This document shows positions 37,098 to 47,631 of a stretch of 64,000 nt of DNA, one piece after another. Source of the DNA: Azolla caroliniana (taxonomy: Eukaryota > Polypodiophyta). The stretch lies in the NCBI GenBank assembly GCA_043228905.1, contig JBHGNT010000003.1, positions 22,630,001-22,694,000 of the forward strand. Direction: 5' to 3'. A program made the position numbers and the translations under genes. The notes under the pieces are model-generated. The model was not told the origin of the DNA and did no database searches. It was given only the letters and a program-made list of their open reading frames with translations. Position 1 is the stretch's first letter. Each line of letters starts with the position of its first letter.

Positions 37098-38578
37098 GCC
37101 TGTGTTGAGCATAACACAACAAGCATGAACCTCAAGGTAGAGCAACTGGACGTCAAGACGACGCACGATTCCACTAGGAAATGAGTTAGAGGGCAAGCTT
37201 ACTTAAATGAAGAACTTCTCCGAAGAGCAAAAGAATGAAATCTAACACCAGCCCCGAAAGAGACTTTACTCCCAAACTTGAGGAACTTATCTTCTTAACA
37301 TCTAGAGCATCGCGGAACCGAGGGACCCTGCTAAGATTCGTTGGGCGTGTCTACATGGCGACCTCGAAGAAGAGATGTAGATGCAACAACCGGAAGGATT
37401 CGTCAAGAAAGGGAAGGAGCACTTGGTGTACCGGTTGAAGAAGAGCTTATATGGACTGAAGCAAGCTCCCCGGCAATGGTATTGGAAGTTCGACTCCTTC
37501 ATGACCGATCAAGGATACCACAAGACGTAGGCTGATCATTGCATGTTCATGAAGAAGTTTGACGGAGGAGACTTCTTGATACTACTGCTGTATGTGGATG
37601 ACATGTTGATCGTCGGACCAGAGCGGATCAAAATTAGAAATCTGAAGAAGACCTTGAATTGAACCTTCTCAATGAAAGATTTGGGTCCAGCAAGACAGAT
37701 ATTGGGGATGCACATAGTCTAGGACCGGACGAAGAAACTATTATGGCTATCATAGGAGAAGTATGTGATGAAGGGGCTCCAACGATTCAGCATGTCAGAT
37801 GCTAAGCCGGTCAGGTCAACACTTCCGGCAAACAACAAGTTGTCTGGGAAGCAGAGCCCAAAGACAAAGGCAGAGAAGTTGGAGATGATGAAGATACCAT
37901 ACGCCTATGTCGTCGGAATCTTGATGTACGCAATGGTGTGTACCTGACCAGATATAAGATATGCAGTCAGAGTGGTCAACTGGTTCATGAGCAATCCGGG
38001 AAGAGAACATTGGACCGCGGTCAAGTGGATACTCTGGTACTTGAAAGGCACCTTGAGTATGTGCCTCCGATTCGGCTTAGGAAAACCCCAACTTGAAGGA
38101 TTCACGGATTCAGATATGTCGGTTGATGCGGATACCAACCGGTCTACATCCGGATATGTCATGACTTATATATGGGGAGTTGTATCATGGCAGTCGAGGT
38201 TGCAGAAGCCCGTTGCATTGTCGACAACGGAAGTGGAATATATGGCAACCGTGGAAGCCAACAAAGAGGTAATCTAGATGAAGGACTTCATCAGAGAGTT
38301 AGGGATCCAGTAGGAGAAATTCCGGCTTTACTACGACAATCAAAGTGTCATCCAACTCGCGAAGAACGTTGCATACCACTCTTGAACCAAGCACATCCAG
38401 AGGAGATATCATTGGCTCCAGGAGAAGGTAGAAGATAAAGAATTTTTGTTGACGAAAATCCATACAGAGGAGAACGAGTGGGACATAATGACCAAGGTGT
38501 TGTCAACCTACAAGTTGGATGTATGTCAGAGACAGATTGGACTGATGAGACATCCCATGCCGGAGTGAAGGGGGAGTT
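37098..38578 (+). mobile_element. Copia element A, 3' half: RT and RNase H, degenerate
   Basis: The sequence starts inside RT just after the gypsy insertion point with MNLKVEQLDVKTT. It continues HGDLEEEM.MQQPEGF, YGLKQAPRQWYWKFDSF, LLYVDDMLIVG (about 37585-37617) and the RNase H block TDSDMSVDADTNRSTSGY, SWQSRLQKPVALSTTEVEYMA (about 38185-38245; read as two neighbouring motifs). In-frame stops and small indels make it inactive. A purine tract (GTGAAGGGGGAG) precedes the LTR at 38579. Confidence 0.85.
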
Positions 38579-39131
38579 TGTTGGGAAATAGGTCCCTTCG
38601 GATGAGAACCAGTCGACTAGGAAGATAGGACGAAGGAAGAAACCGGACCAGATGGATTCGGAAGGGTATCCAGATACAAGATCGGATGGATCCGGAAGGA
38701 GTCCAACCGGATCTGGTATGAACCAGCAAATAGGAACATATTAGTAAATATGTTCAGACGTGACCATTGAGGTCATATTTGTAAATAGCCCCAAAGTTAT
38801 ATAAGTATAAATATAACTAGGGAAATACTATTTTAGGTGTATGTTGTTATCATTGTACAGAGAAACAAAGGAAGAGAGAGAGTGAGAGATACATAAGTAT
38901 TTTCTGTTGTAACCGCCGGAGGGCGAAGGTAGAGCTCAAGGTTGTTGCCTCTGGGTCTCACATTGTTGTACCTCTTCTCTATAGTGATCATGTTCGGAGT
39001 TCTGAGAACTCCCATGGTTTTTCTCATTTAGGGTTTTCCACGTAAACATCTTGTGTCTATCTTATTTCTATTATATGTTTTCTTCCTTTGAGTGTTTAAG
39101 ACTCGCTTGGGGCCGAGCACTATTCCTCACA
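38579..39131 (+). repeat. 3' LTR of Copia element A (553 bp)
   Basis: The LTR begins TGTTGGGAAATAGG and ends TTCCTCACA. It is followed by ATTTC (39132-39136). The same LTR occurs on the minus strand at 61138-60585, preceded there by ATTTC, so the two LTRs are the ends of one insertion now lying in opposite orientations 21 kb apart. Confidence 0.9.
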
Positions 39132-39159
39132 ATTTCGTGTGCACCCATGCTCACCCTCG

Positions 39160-39499
39160 TTCATGACATCCACCCCCACCAAACCGCACATCCTCCGGCA
39201 TGTGCAAAGTATTGAAGCGGTGGGGATTCAGTCTTACTCTTCACTCGTCCTCCCCTGATCCGTCGCCAGTCCGGTCTTCATCTGACTCGTCGCCCTCGCC
39301 GACGCTCCTGTCTTCGATCTTCAATCTCCGGATCCGGATCCGCTTCGTACCATTTCTTGAATGCCTTGATTCGTTTCCCTGCAACTGGTACCACGATCCT
39401 CGTTTCGTCGAGCTCCGCAAGGTGGTATGTTGCATTGTCTTTTGCGCTCGTCACCATGTAAGGTCCAAACCACCGCCTCACAAATTTTCAGGTCGACCG
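39160..39499 (-). mobile_element. Old copy of the fungal-like gypsy family: 3' end of pol
   Basis: Starting from the LTR/interior boundary (TTCATGACA then a PPT-like TCCACCCCCACC), the minus strand encodes a C-terminal integrase segment. It matches the intact copy at 41185-41500 (RRWFGPY, TYHLAELD, VPVAGKRIKAF) with many substitutions. It is interrupted at 39500 by a solo LTR. Confidence 0.8.
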
Positions 39500-39894
39500 T
39501 GTAACAACCAAGATCATTAATCCTAAAATAAAGAAATAAATGACACAATCATACTGAAAATACACGTTACCACCCATCCGCCCCCGCGCCAGAGTCGACA
39601 ACGCAAATGAGGAATCCCGATCTGTCCCATACCAGCCATGATCTCCACGTCAGGACCTTGTTAGATGACTAGTCCACATTAATGAGAGCTTCGTCAGAAC
39701 TACTCATGGCCCCCCCTCTAACTAAGGAGGGTATGCCCTATTTATAGGACCTAGGCCATGTAATGACATCTACTTGACCAATCATGTGTGGGGTACCCAA
39801 TGACACACATTAGGTCAGTCCAATAAAGTCGGCGACTCAGATATTATAGTATGATAGCCCCCAAATAAGCACGTCTAAACCAATGAACATTACA
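39500..39894 (-). repeat. Solo LTR (395 bp) with 5-bp target duplication
   Basis: The termini are TGTAAC and GTTACA-like (TGTAACAACC ... GAACATTACA). The flanks are GACCG at 39495-39499 and 39895-39899. A minus-strand TATA box (CCTATAAATAGGG, about 39737-39749) gives the orientation. It interrupts the old gypsy copy: the host sequence resumes GGTGTTGGTTGTCG, collinear with the intact copy at 41489 onward. Confidence 0.85.
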
Positions 39895-39899
39895 GACCG

Positions 39900-40467
39900 G
39901 TGTTGGTTGTCGAGGTTGTTGTCGTAGACCAGCACCCAATCGCCTTCCTCGATCTTCCTAAGTCGGAGCCAATGCGTTCGGTCGAATCGGCCCTTGTTCT
40001 TTTTCCATGCTTCCTCTAGTCCCGTCGTTGCTCACTCAATGTCCTCTGGTCTTCGCTTGAGTTGTCAGATACGCGCTGTCAACAACTCCTCTCGGCTCAT
40101 TTCCCTTGTCCAATCGATTACCATCCATGAGGAGATTGTCCTTTTCACCGGCATGATCGGCTTCTGTCTGAACATGAGTTCGGCTTGCATGTATCCGGTT
40201 ACTGAACTGTGCGTAGTCCGGTCGGCCCATAAAGCATAAGGAAGTAGTCTCGGCCAGGTTCCGACTCGTCTGTCGCATGCTCGTACCAATGCTTTTCACA
40301 ATCGGCCTATGCCCATGCTTGACCTTATCGTTGGCCTCCAGATTGTACACCGTGGTGAGGGAGAGTTGGACCCCCAGCCAGTCAAATAGCTCCTCGACAT
40401 CTCGTGCGTCCAGCTCCCCTCGGTCAACCAATGATCTTCCTGACGCACCCGTATCGGCAAATCACGT
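39900..40467 (-). mobile_element. Old copy of the fungal-like gypsy family: integrase region
   Basis: This is collinear with 41488-42055 of the intact element and encodes a broken version of the integrase core and C-terminal domain (ADRGELDA-like motif as VDRGELDA, then NLEANDKV). Stops and frameshifts are present. It ends with ATCACGT at 40467, where the young element inserted. The host sequence continues at 47632. Confidence 0.85.
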
Positions 40468-41184
40468 TGTCGGGGTTACTACGCCCTTGCGTGTAGAAAG
40501 GAGGAGGGACCACGGGGGTCTCGAACCGAAGAGCGAGAGAGAGAGAAGAAAGAGAGAGAGACCCGATTACACAGAACCGAAGATCCGATTGCGCAGAACC
40601 GACGATTGCACAGGGACGCGGCCCAACAAACAGAGATCACAAATGAACGCCGACACAGATGGACGCAACAACGAGAGATAAGTACTTATGAATGCAAGAA
40701 AACAACAGACTAAAGTATTACAACCCACGGTGGGGCACAAAATAGATGCTAACGAAAACGAACAGGGCGGCGAACAGCTGCCGACCCCTGTATGTCGCGA
40801 CGCACAGAAGGGGAAAACAGGTCGGAGGTGCTGCAGGACGCACTCGGGCGTTCCACGGAACAGCGCAAGCCTCCTCGAAACCTGCACAGGTACGCGATGG
40901 AGCAGAAGACAGAGAGAGCAGGAGTGAGGGAGAAGCTCCGAAATCGGTTCGGCAGCACTTCGTCCTCTCCGCGGGAGATGCCCTTCTCCTATTCTCCCTC
41001 TTCCTTTTTATAGCCCGTCAAGCGGCCGTTTGGCATTAACTGCATACCAACCGAATCTGCCCACCTAGGATCCTCGTATGTACCTACTTCGTCCTTAGGT
41101 GCTTCTTGGCGCGCGTGTGTGTGTAGAGCCGTTTCCCACGCCTTGTTCCTCCGATTCCTCTTGTGGGCGGTTTTCTTCACGACA
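40468..41184 (-). repeat. 3' LTR of the young gypsy-type element
   Basis: This 717-bp LTR reads TGTCGTGAAGAAAACC at its 5' end on the minus strand. It has a TATA box (GCTATAAAAAGG, about 41013-41003) and ends CCCCGACA. A GA-repeat tract lies at about 40539-40560. Confidence 0.95.
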
Positions 41185-41256
41185 TCCGCCCCCACCTAAC
41201 CGCGCATCCGCCGGCATGCGCCAAATTAAGTTGGCACGGAGAAAACCGGCCCGCCT

Positions 41257-44200
41257 TTACTCTTCGCCTGCCGGCCCTTCCTCGGCCCCGGATCGGTCGT
41301 CGCTGCTGTCCAGGAGAATCGGGTCGGGTTCGTCGTCGTGCCGCTTCTTGAAAGCTTTGATCCTCTTCCCGGCCACGGGTATCGCTATTCTCGTACCGTC
41401 GAGCTCCGCCAGATGATACGTCCCGTTGTCGTTGGCGCTCTGTACCGTGTACGGCCCGAACCATCTCCGTGCGAACTTCCGCGTTGCTCGGTGCTGGTTG
41501 TCGAGGCTGCTGTCGTAGACGAGCACCCAGTCACCTTCGTCGATTTTCTTCGGTCGTACCCGGTGCGTTCGGTCGAACCGGGCTTTGTTCTTTGTCCTCG
41601 CCACCCGGAGCTTCTCCGTAGCCAGTGCCACGTCCTCCGGTCTCCGCTCGAGCTGTCGTATACGTGCGGCCAACAACTCCTCCCGGCTCATCTCGTCCCT
41701 CCAGTCGACCGTTGCCCACGAGGAGATCGTCCGTTCAATCGGCATGATCGGCTTCTGGCCAAACATGAGCTCCGTCGGCATGTACCCGGTTACCGAACTG
41801 TGCGTGGTCCGGTCTGCCCACAAAGCATAAGGTAGAAGTCGCGGCCAGTTACCGACTTGGCCTCCGCATGCCCGAACCAGCGCCTTGACGATCGGCCCGT
41901 GTCCGCGCTCCACCTTTCCATTCGCCTCCGGGTTGTACGCAGTGGTGAGCGAGAGTTTGACTCCCAGCCGATCGAACAGCTCCGCGGCTTCCTCGGCGTC
42001 CAACTCCCCTCGGTCAGCCACGATCTTCCCGACGCACCCGTACCGGCATATCACGTCCTCGATCAGGAACCGACACACGGCCGCGGTCGTCTTGTTCTGA
42101 AGGGCTCGGCCTTCCACCTGGTTCGTCAGGTCTTCCCGCGCTAGGACCAGATACCGCATCTGTCCTACCCCCATCGGCATCGTCACCAGATCTACCATCC
42201 ATTTGAAGTGGATAGTCGGAGGGTACGTAGGGTGAAGCCCGTCCCGGTGTCGGACTATCGAGTGCATCTGACAACTCTCGCAAGTTGACACGAACCGATG
42301 CACGTCCCGGTACAATCCCGGCCACCAGTACTTCCCCTTCAGCTTCTCAAACGTCGCCCACGTTCCACGGTGCCCAGCCCAAGGGCTGTCGTGGTAGGCC
42401 GCCAGTAGCTCCTCCTGTTCTTCCTTCATCGCCACCACCCGGAGCGGGACGCCGTTCCTCTTCTTCGGGTGCTTCCACAAATGCCCATCTCGGAGAAGGA
42501 ATCGATATGCTTTCTTCCGGATCCGGTTGGCCTCGTCCTTCGTCCATGACGCATCGGGCGTCATTGTCTTCAAAAACCCGCCGATCTGCAGCCACTCCCC
42601 GTCGTACTTGCTCGCGTCGAACTCGTTAAGCGCCGGAGTGCTCATCCCGTCGGTCGTTATGTATGCCGCCTCGAAGAAATCCACGCCGACTTCTTCGTCT
42701 TCCGAAACCATGCCGCCCTCGTCGTCGAACCTCGCCCTCGAAAGCATGTCGGCCATGGCGTTGTCTTTCCCGGAAATGTGTCGTATTTCCGGGTCCAGGG
42801 ACTTGATGTACGCTATCCACCTGAGCATCGCCAGGTCCGGAGTCGCGCATCCGGAAACCATACCGAGAATCGGCAGGCAATCCGTCTCGATGATCACTTC
42901 CGTCCCTATCAGGTAGTCTTTGTCGGCCTTAACCGCCGAAACAATACCCCAGAGTTCGCGTTTAACCTGGGCGTATCCTCGCTGCCGTTCACTGAGGACT
43001 TTCGCGCCGAATCGGATCGGAAACCGATTGCCGTCCTCGTCTTCCTGGTTCACGACCCATCCGATCCCGGTCGGACTGGTATCCACCGTTATGAATACCG
43101 GGGTACCCTTCCCGTATACCGCCTTCCGGAGTGCCGGTGCCGCTGCAAGGGCCTCTTTCAGCTTCCGGACCGATGCCGCGTGCTCGTCTAGCCATTCGAA
43201 CCTTCGCCCCTTTTTCAGCAACCCGTACAGTGGCTCCGCGACGTGTGCGTAATGCGGGATCCATATGTGGTAGAACGCGCATGCCCCCAGGAATCTCCGT
43301 ACTTCCGTGACCGAGCTGCAGTCGGGCTTCATCGCGGAGATGGCTTCTACCTTTGCCGGAGACGGTTTCCGGCCATATGGTCCGCACAGGTGTCCGACCA
43401 CCATGATTTCTGACTGCCCGAAGGCCGACTTCTCCCCGGAGAAGGTGAGTCTCGCATCCTCTAGCCTTTGCAGCACCTTCTCGCAGTCGTCGATGTGCGT
43501 CGCCACGAATCGCCGGCATCCGTCCGGCCCGATCGTCTCGTCCTTTTCTTCCACCGGGCATCCCTTGATCGGGATGTCGTCCAGAAACGGCATGGTGATG
43601 TCCGGGATACAGTCCCTCAGAACCTTGTTCATCGCATTCACCATGTGGGCCACCGAGTTGGTCCCTCCTTGCGGCAGTGTACACATCCGAACTAGGCCGA
43701 GGGGAGTTCGCATCGTCGTAATGTCTCTGCTCTCCACGGCTAGCTGGAACTGGTCGTACCCTGAGTATAGATCCCCGACCGAGTAAATTGACCTTCCGGC
43801 GAAGGCCTCCGCGAACTCGTCTATGGTCGGTCCGATCCCTGCGTTCCGAATGGTCACTCGATTGACCGGCTGCAGGTCCTGGATGAAGCGCAACGAACCG
43901 TTTTTCTTCGGTACGGTAAACCATCGATTCGAATATGGGGCGCTCGACGGCTCGAGAATTCCCATATCAACTTTCTGCCTCAGCAGCTCCATCAACTTCG
44001 GGATGTGAGCTCTCGGAACCGGGATTGGCTTGAGATTCCATGGTACATGCGGTACCGTGAATATCACCATCGGCTCCACGATCGTCGGGTCAACGCACCC
44101 GATTTCCTCCGGCGAGAATGCGAAGGCTTTCCCGCGCCTTCCGAGCATTCTCCGAAACCGGTCTTCCTCCGCCGGCAGTAGGAACCCGCTCCCACCGATT

Positions 44201-44763
44201 TTGAGCTCTCGGAGCGTCTCGTCGGTGAAGGTGTGCCCTATGCAGGCCGGATCTCGTAGACTAGGGTCCGATGCAACCCCTTTAATTCTCGACGCGCTGT
44301 CCTCCGGTAAGGGTGCCGCGACTGGCCTTACCTTCCGGTCCACAGTCTTGTGCTTGGTGCTTACGTGGGCCGTCCGAACTGACTCGAGCCCTCGACCGAA
44401 GTCCGCGATGACTTCGTACATCTCCTCGGAACACACCGGTATCGTCCGGTCTTCGTTAAGGCCTTCTTCGACTACCTTTCCCAGCATTCCCAAGGTGTCG
44501 TCGAATGAGACCGCCTCCACGGCTCCGTTGATTTCCTCGTCCGGGCCGAGAACTCCGCACGCTCGAAGTCTCCCCTCCGCCTTTGTCTTCTCTCGGCCGC
44601 CGATGCCGACTATCGTACACGCTCCGCTGTCGGAGAACAAAAATTCCCTACCTATGGTACAAGGTTTCTTCGGTTTTATCGTACAGGTGTGGGGTTTTCC
44701 CGGGGTGTCCGGACTGTCGCGGCCCCACGCCTTGGCAGCCCTCTCTAAAAATCCTCTCGGTTA
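41257..44763 (-). CDS. Pol polyprotein of the young element: RT, RNase H, integrase
   Basis: The open frame is 1127 codons from 44640. It extends upstream without stops to about 44763 in the -1 frame relative to gag, and no early ATG fits. Numbered from 44640, a short DSGACTIVG segment comes first. RT follows (about 195-430) with RFIQDLQPVNRVT, DLYSGYDQF, LPQGGTNSVAHMV and the catalytic FLDD (352-355). RNase H (about 515-640) has TVDTSPTGIG, ETDC and MADMLSR. The integrase zinc finger is H750/H757/C787/C790. The integrase core has D817, D876 and E911, and the C-terminal domain RRWFGPYTV ends at residue 1127. The variant DLYSGYDQF/FLDD region is, as I remember it, typical of fungal gypsy elements rather than plant Tekay, CRM, Athila or Tat. 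No chromodomain is recognised. All catalytic residues are present, so the protein is likely functional. Confidence 0.92.
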
Positions 44764-46871
44764 TCGGAACCGAGGGAGTCGCGGTTACGCTCGTGGTTCG
44801 GCCTAACCGTCAAAAACTGGACCGAATGGCGCCCGTCCTGGCTCTTGACCCGCGCATAGGCCGAACCGTTGTCCAGCACCTTGGTCTCCATTCGAGCCGC
44901 CGTGATGTACGGTTCTCCCAGTATGACGGAGTGCGATGACGACTCCTGCACGAAGAAGTGCTGGTCTATCTCGACATCGCCGATCTTGACCCGTACATTC
45001 GGGCAGGCCCCGTGAAGTTCCTCGGTGGCGCGCGTCGCCGCCCTTATCTTCCACCCGTGCTTGGTGTTGATCGGCCATTTGCCCTTCTTATAGAAGTCCA
45101 TGGACATCAAATTGATCTCCGATCCGTGGTCCACCAAAGCTATCACCGGTTCCTGGACATCGCCGATCTTCACCGGGGTTTCCGTGGTCGCTCGGGCCCA
45201 GTGCGGTCTCGAATAGTGGCTTTCCGCCCACTCGTCTCCCAGCGCCATGTCGTCTAGGTGCGTCGTCCGCACTTCCACCGGTCTTTCCGGTTCTGTCTCC
45301 GTTGACAGCCTCTTCCGTTTCACCAAGTCCACGATGGAGTCGTGGAACTCCTTCTTGGCGATTCCCAGCACCTCCCGTAGCGACAGCTCCACCTTGCTGT
45401 CGAGGATCCGTTCCTCCAGGACCTTTCGTAAGTCCGTGGTTCTTCCTATCTCCGTCCCCAGACGGTACCCGCCCTTCTGGGGTTTATCTTGCGTACCGGC
45501 CCCGCCGGCTTCGTCCCGTCGTGGCCCGGACCGGGTCTCGTATCGTTGTGAGGGCCCGGTCGTCCCGGGTTTCCCCACCCGCTTCTCTTCTACCAGAGCC
45601 TCGTAGTTCCGGCAAGCGGCTTCCACGAAGCCCGTCTTTTCCTCGACCGGGTCGCTCCACCCGGTCATCTCCCGTACCCGTTTCTCCGCACGGTCCGATT
45701 CCTCCCTTTTAAGCCCTGCACCGGCAAGGCCTTCCAGCATCGTCGGCCAGAATCCGGCTTTGCTTTCCTTCCGGGCCTCGCCGCCCCCGACTCGAATACC
45801 GGCCGACGCCGAGTAGTGGACGGTTTCCGCATGTCGGGCCGCCGCCTCTTCCATCAACCTCTTCATTCCGCCTCGCCCGTCGTTTCGGTTTAGGGCCCTT
45901 CTCGTGTCGTTGGCGTGAACCCGGCCTTCCCATAGGTACACCACCCGGTTCCTCAGCGCCTCTGCGAAATCGCCGCAGTCTTTTCGGATGTGGCCGACCC
46001 CGTCGCACCACATGCACCTGTTCCCTGCCGCCGGCCGTCGGTCACGAGCAGGTCCTCCGCCTTCTCTGCGGGCTTGTGCGATTTGGAGGTCTTTTATCGC
46101 CCTCGTCAGTTCCTCCAACGCAGCTCCCCCAGTCGAGCCTCCGATCATGCCGGTCGGAGCCGAACCGGATTCCAGCCACTCCCGAGTCTCTTCCCTTCGC
46201 ACCGGCTGCGCCGGCTCGAGTTTCCTCGCCGCGACTGAGCCCGACCCGGTTGCTCTGTCATCCTCCCATTCTCGCCGTTTGTCGAAACGGCCGCAGGCTC
46301 TCTTGACCGCCGCCCAGTCGGCTGTCAGCCCATCTTCGGTTTCTAGCAGGGCGCCCACGTGACTCCGATCCCTCTCGTCAACCGATTTGACGAACAGCAG
46401 GACCCGGCTTGTATCCAGGACCATCCTGTCAAGCGCCGAAAGGCGCGCGAAGTTCTCCTCGAACTCCCGGAGGAGTGCCGACGCATTCCTTCCTTTCCCG
46501 GGAGACTCCACCCACTCCATAAAGCTTCGCTTCGAAAGCCGGAGCGCGTCGTCCAGTCCGTATTTTTCCAGGAGCCGACCTTCGAACTCCTCCCAGGTAC
46601 GGCTCTCCGCCCGCACCTCGAGCACCTCCGAGTGGATGCTCGGCATCGCCACTCGGGGAAAACCGGCAAGACGCCTGTCTTCCGGAATGTCCCGCATTAA
46701 CATTTCTGCACCGTAGGACGCCAGGTACTTCGTGGCATCTTTTCCGGTGAATCGACCGATCGTTCCGACGACCGCCTCAATAGCTCTATCGAGGGCGCCG
46801 GTGCCCTCGCGCGCGCTTACTATCCGATCCACGGCCGAAGCCATGGCCTCTGCAAGATCCGCCCCCTTCAT
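44745..46871 (-). CDS. Gag-protease polyprotein of the young element
   Basis: The frame has 708 codons from the ATG at 46871. The open frame also reads upstream to 46898 without an ATG. The N-terminal two-thirds is a charged, helical Gag (TWEEFEGRLLEKYGL near residue 115 is typical of the retrotransposon Gag core). A CCHC zinc knuckle (CMWCDGVGHIRKDC) lies near residues 285-300. Near the C-terminus is an aspartic-protease motif, VIALVDHGSEINLMS, with SVILGEPYI further on, the retropepsin flap and ILG pattern. Having protease at the end of the Gag frame, with Pol in the -1 frame, differs from the single gag-pol frame of many plant gypsy elements. The stop TAG is within GGATTTTTAG at the overlap. 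Confidence 0.9.
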   Translation of the reverse strand: MKGADLAEAMASAVDRIVSAREGTGALDRAIEAVVGTIGRFTGKDATKYLASYGAEMLMRDIPEDRRLAGFPRVAMPSIHSEVLEVRAESRTWEEFEGRLLEKYGLDDALRLSKRSFMEWVESPGKGRNASALLREFEENFARLSALDRMVLDTSRVLLFVKSVDERDRSHVGALLETEDGLTADWAAVKRACGRFDKRREWEDDRATGSGSVAARKLEPAQPVRREETREWLESGSAPTGMIGGSTGGAALEELTRAIKDLQIAQARREGGGPARDRRPAAGNRCMWCDGVGHIRKDCGDFAEALRNRVVYLWEGRVHANDTRRALNRNDGRGGMKRLMEEAAARHAETVHYSASAGIRVGGGEARKESKAGFWPTMLEGLAGAGLKREESDRAEKRVREMTGWSDPVEEKTGFVEAACRNYEALVEEKRVGKPGTTGPSQRYETRSGPRRDEAGGAGTQDKPQKGGYRLGTEIGRTTDLRKVLEERILDSKVELSLREVLGIAKKEFHDSIVDLVKRKRLSTETEPERPVEVRTTHLDDMALGDEWAESHYSRPHWARATTETPVKIGDVQEPVIALVDHGSEINLMSMDFYKKGKWPINTKHGWKIRAATRATEELHGACPNVRVKIGDVEIDQHFFVQESSSHSVILGEPYITAARMETKVLDNGSAYARVKSQDGRHSVQFLTVRPNHERNRDSLGSDNREDF

Positions 46872-46893
46872 TTCCCACTCTTCTGCCGCCTCT

Positions 46894-46911
46894 TTCACGT
46901 CGGGTTCACCA
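46894..46911 (-). other. Primer-binding site matching tRNA-Trp
   Basis: The plus strand reads TTCACGTCGGGTTCACCA, three bases inside the 5' LTR. This equals the 3' end of plant tRNA-Trp (TTCACGTCGGGTTCA plus CCA) as I remember it, so the element would be primed by tRNA-Trp rather than the initiator Met tRNA used by the Copia elements here. Confidence 0.75.
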
Positions 46912-46914
46912 AGA

Positions 46915-47631
46915 TGTCGGGGTTACTACGCCCTTGCGTGTAGAAAGGAGGAGGGACCACGGGGGTCTCGAACCGAAGAGCGAGAGAGAGAGAAGAAAGA
47001 GAGAGAGACCCGATTACACAGAACCGAAGATCCGATTGCGCAGAACCGACGATTGCACAGGGACGCGGCCCAACAAATAGAGATCACAAATGAACGCCGA
47101 CACAGATGGACGCAACAACGAGAGATAAGTACTTATGAATGCAAGAAAACAACAGACTAAAGTATTACAACCCACGGTGGGGCACAAAATAGATGCTAAC
47201 GAAAACGAACAGGGCGGCGAACAGCTGCCGACCCCTGTATGTCGCGACGCACAGAAGGGGAAAACAGGTCGGAGGTGCTGCAGGACGCACTCGGGCGTTC
47301 CACGGAACAGCGCAAGCCTCCTCGAAACCTGCACAGGTACGCGATGGAGCAGAAGACAGAGAGAGCAGGAGTGAGGGAGAAGCTCCGAAATCGGTTCGGC
47401 AGCACTTCGTCCTCTCCGCGGGAGATGCCCTTCTCCTATTCTCCCTCTTCCTTTTTATAGCCCGTCAAGCGGCCGTTTGGCATTAACTGCATACCAACCG
47501 AATCTGCCCACCTAGGATCCTCGTATGTACCTACTTCGTCCTTAGGTGCTTCTTGGCGCGCGTGTGTGTGTAGAGCCGTTTCCCACGCCTTGTTCCTCCG
47601 ATTCCTCTTGTGGGCGGTTTTCTTCACGACA
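46915..47631 (-). repeat. 5' LTR of the young gypsy-type element
   Basis: This has the same length as 40468-41184 at a constant offset of 6447 bp, so there are no indels. The TATA box is at about 47460-47450. The open frames inside the LTR are short and are the same in both copies. Confidence 0.95.

Larger units (their letters stand above)
40468..47631 (-). mobile_element. Nearly intact young Ty3/gypsy-type retrotransposon of an unusual, fungal-like lineage (7164 bp)
   Basis: Two 717-bp LTRs (40468-41184 and 46915-47631) flank a 5730-bp interior. I found a single base difference between the LTRs (C at about 40637, T in the other copy). Termini are TGTCG...CGACA. The target duplication is ACGT (40464-40467 and 47632-47635), and the host reads through as AAATCACGTCTTCT. 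The primer site lies at 46894-46911, and the polypurine tract GGTGGGGGCGGA at 41185-41196 is next to the 3' LTR. Gag-protease (46871-44745) and Pol (to 41257) are both open, in a -1 overlap. The GC-rich, CpG-rich body contrasts with the surrounding DNA. The element looks potentially active or very recently so. Confidence 0.95.

Noticed and set aside
34741-39131. Simple independent truncation of the plus-strand gypsy and Copia fragments.
   Set aside because: Matching ATCCG and ATTTC duplications and collinear domain breaks with the minus-strand halves at 53641-61138 are better explained by one inversion.
41338-46716. Many open frames on the plus strand opposite the young element's gag and pol.
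   Set aside because: They are antisense shadows of a GC-rich coding strand; none shows a domain, whereas the minus strand carries all retroelement motifs in order.
40468-47631. Fungal contamination as the source of the GC-rich gypsy element.
   Set aside because: It is flanked by an exact target duplication in an older copy of the same family, itself broken by other plant retrotransposons in the same contiguous sequence.
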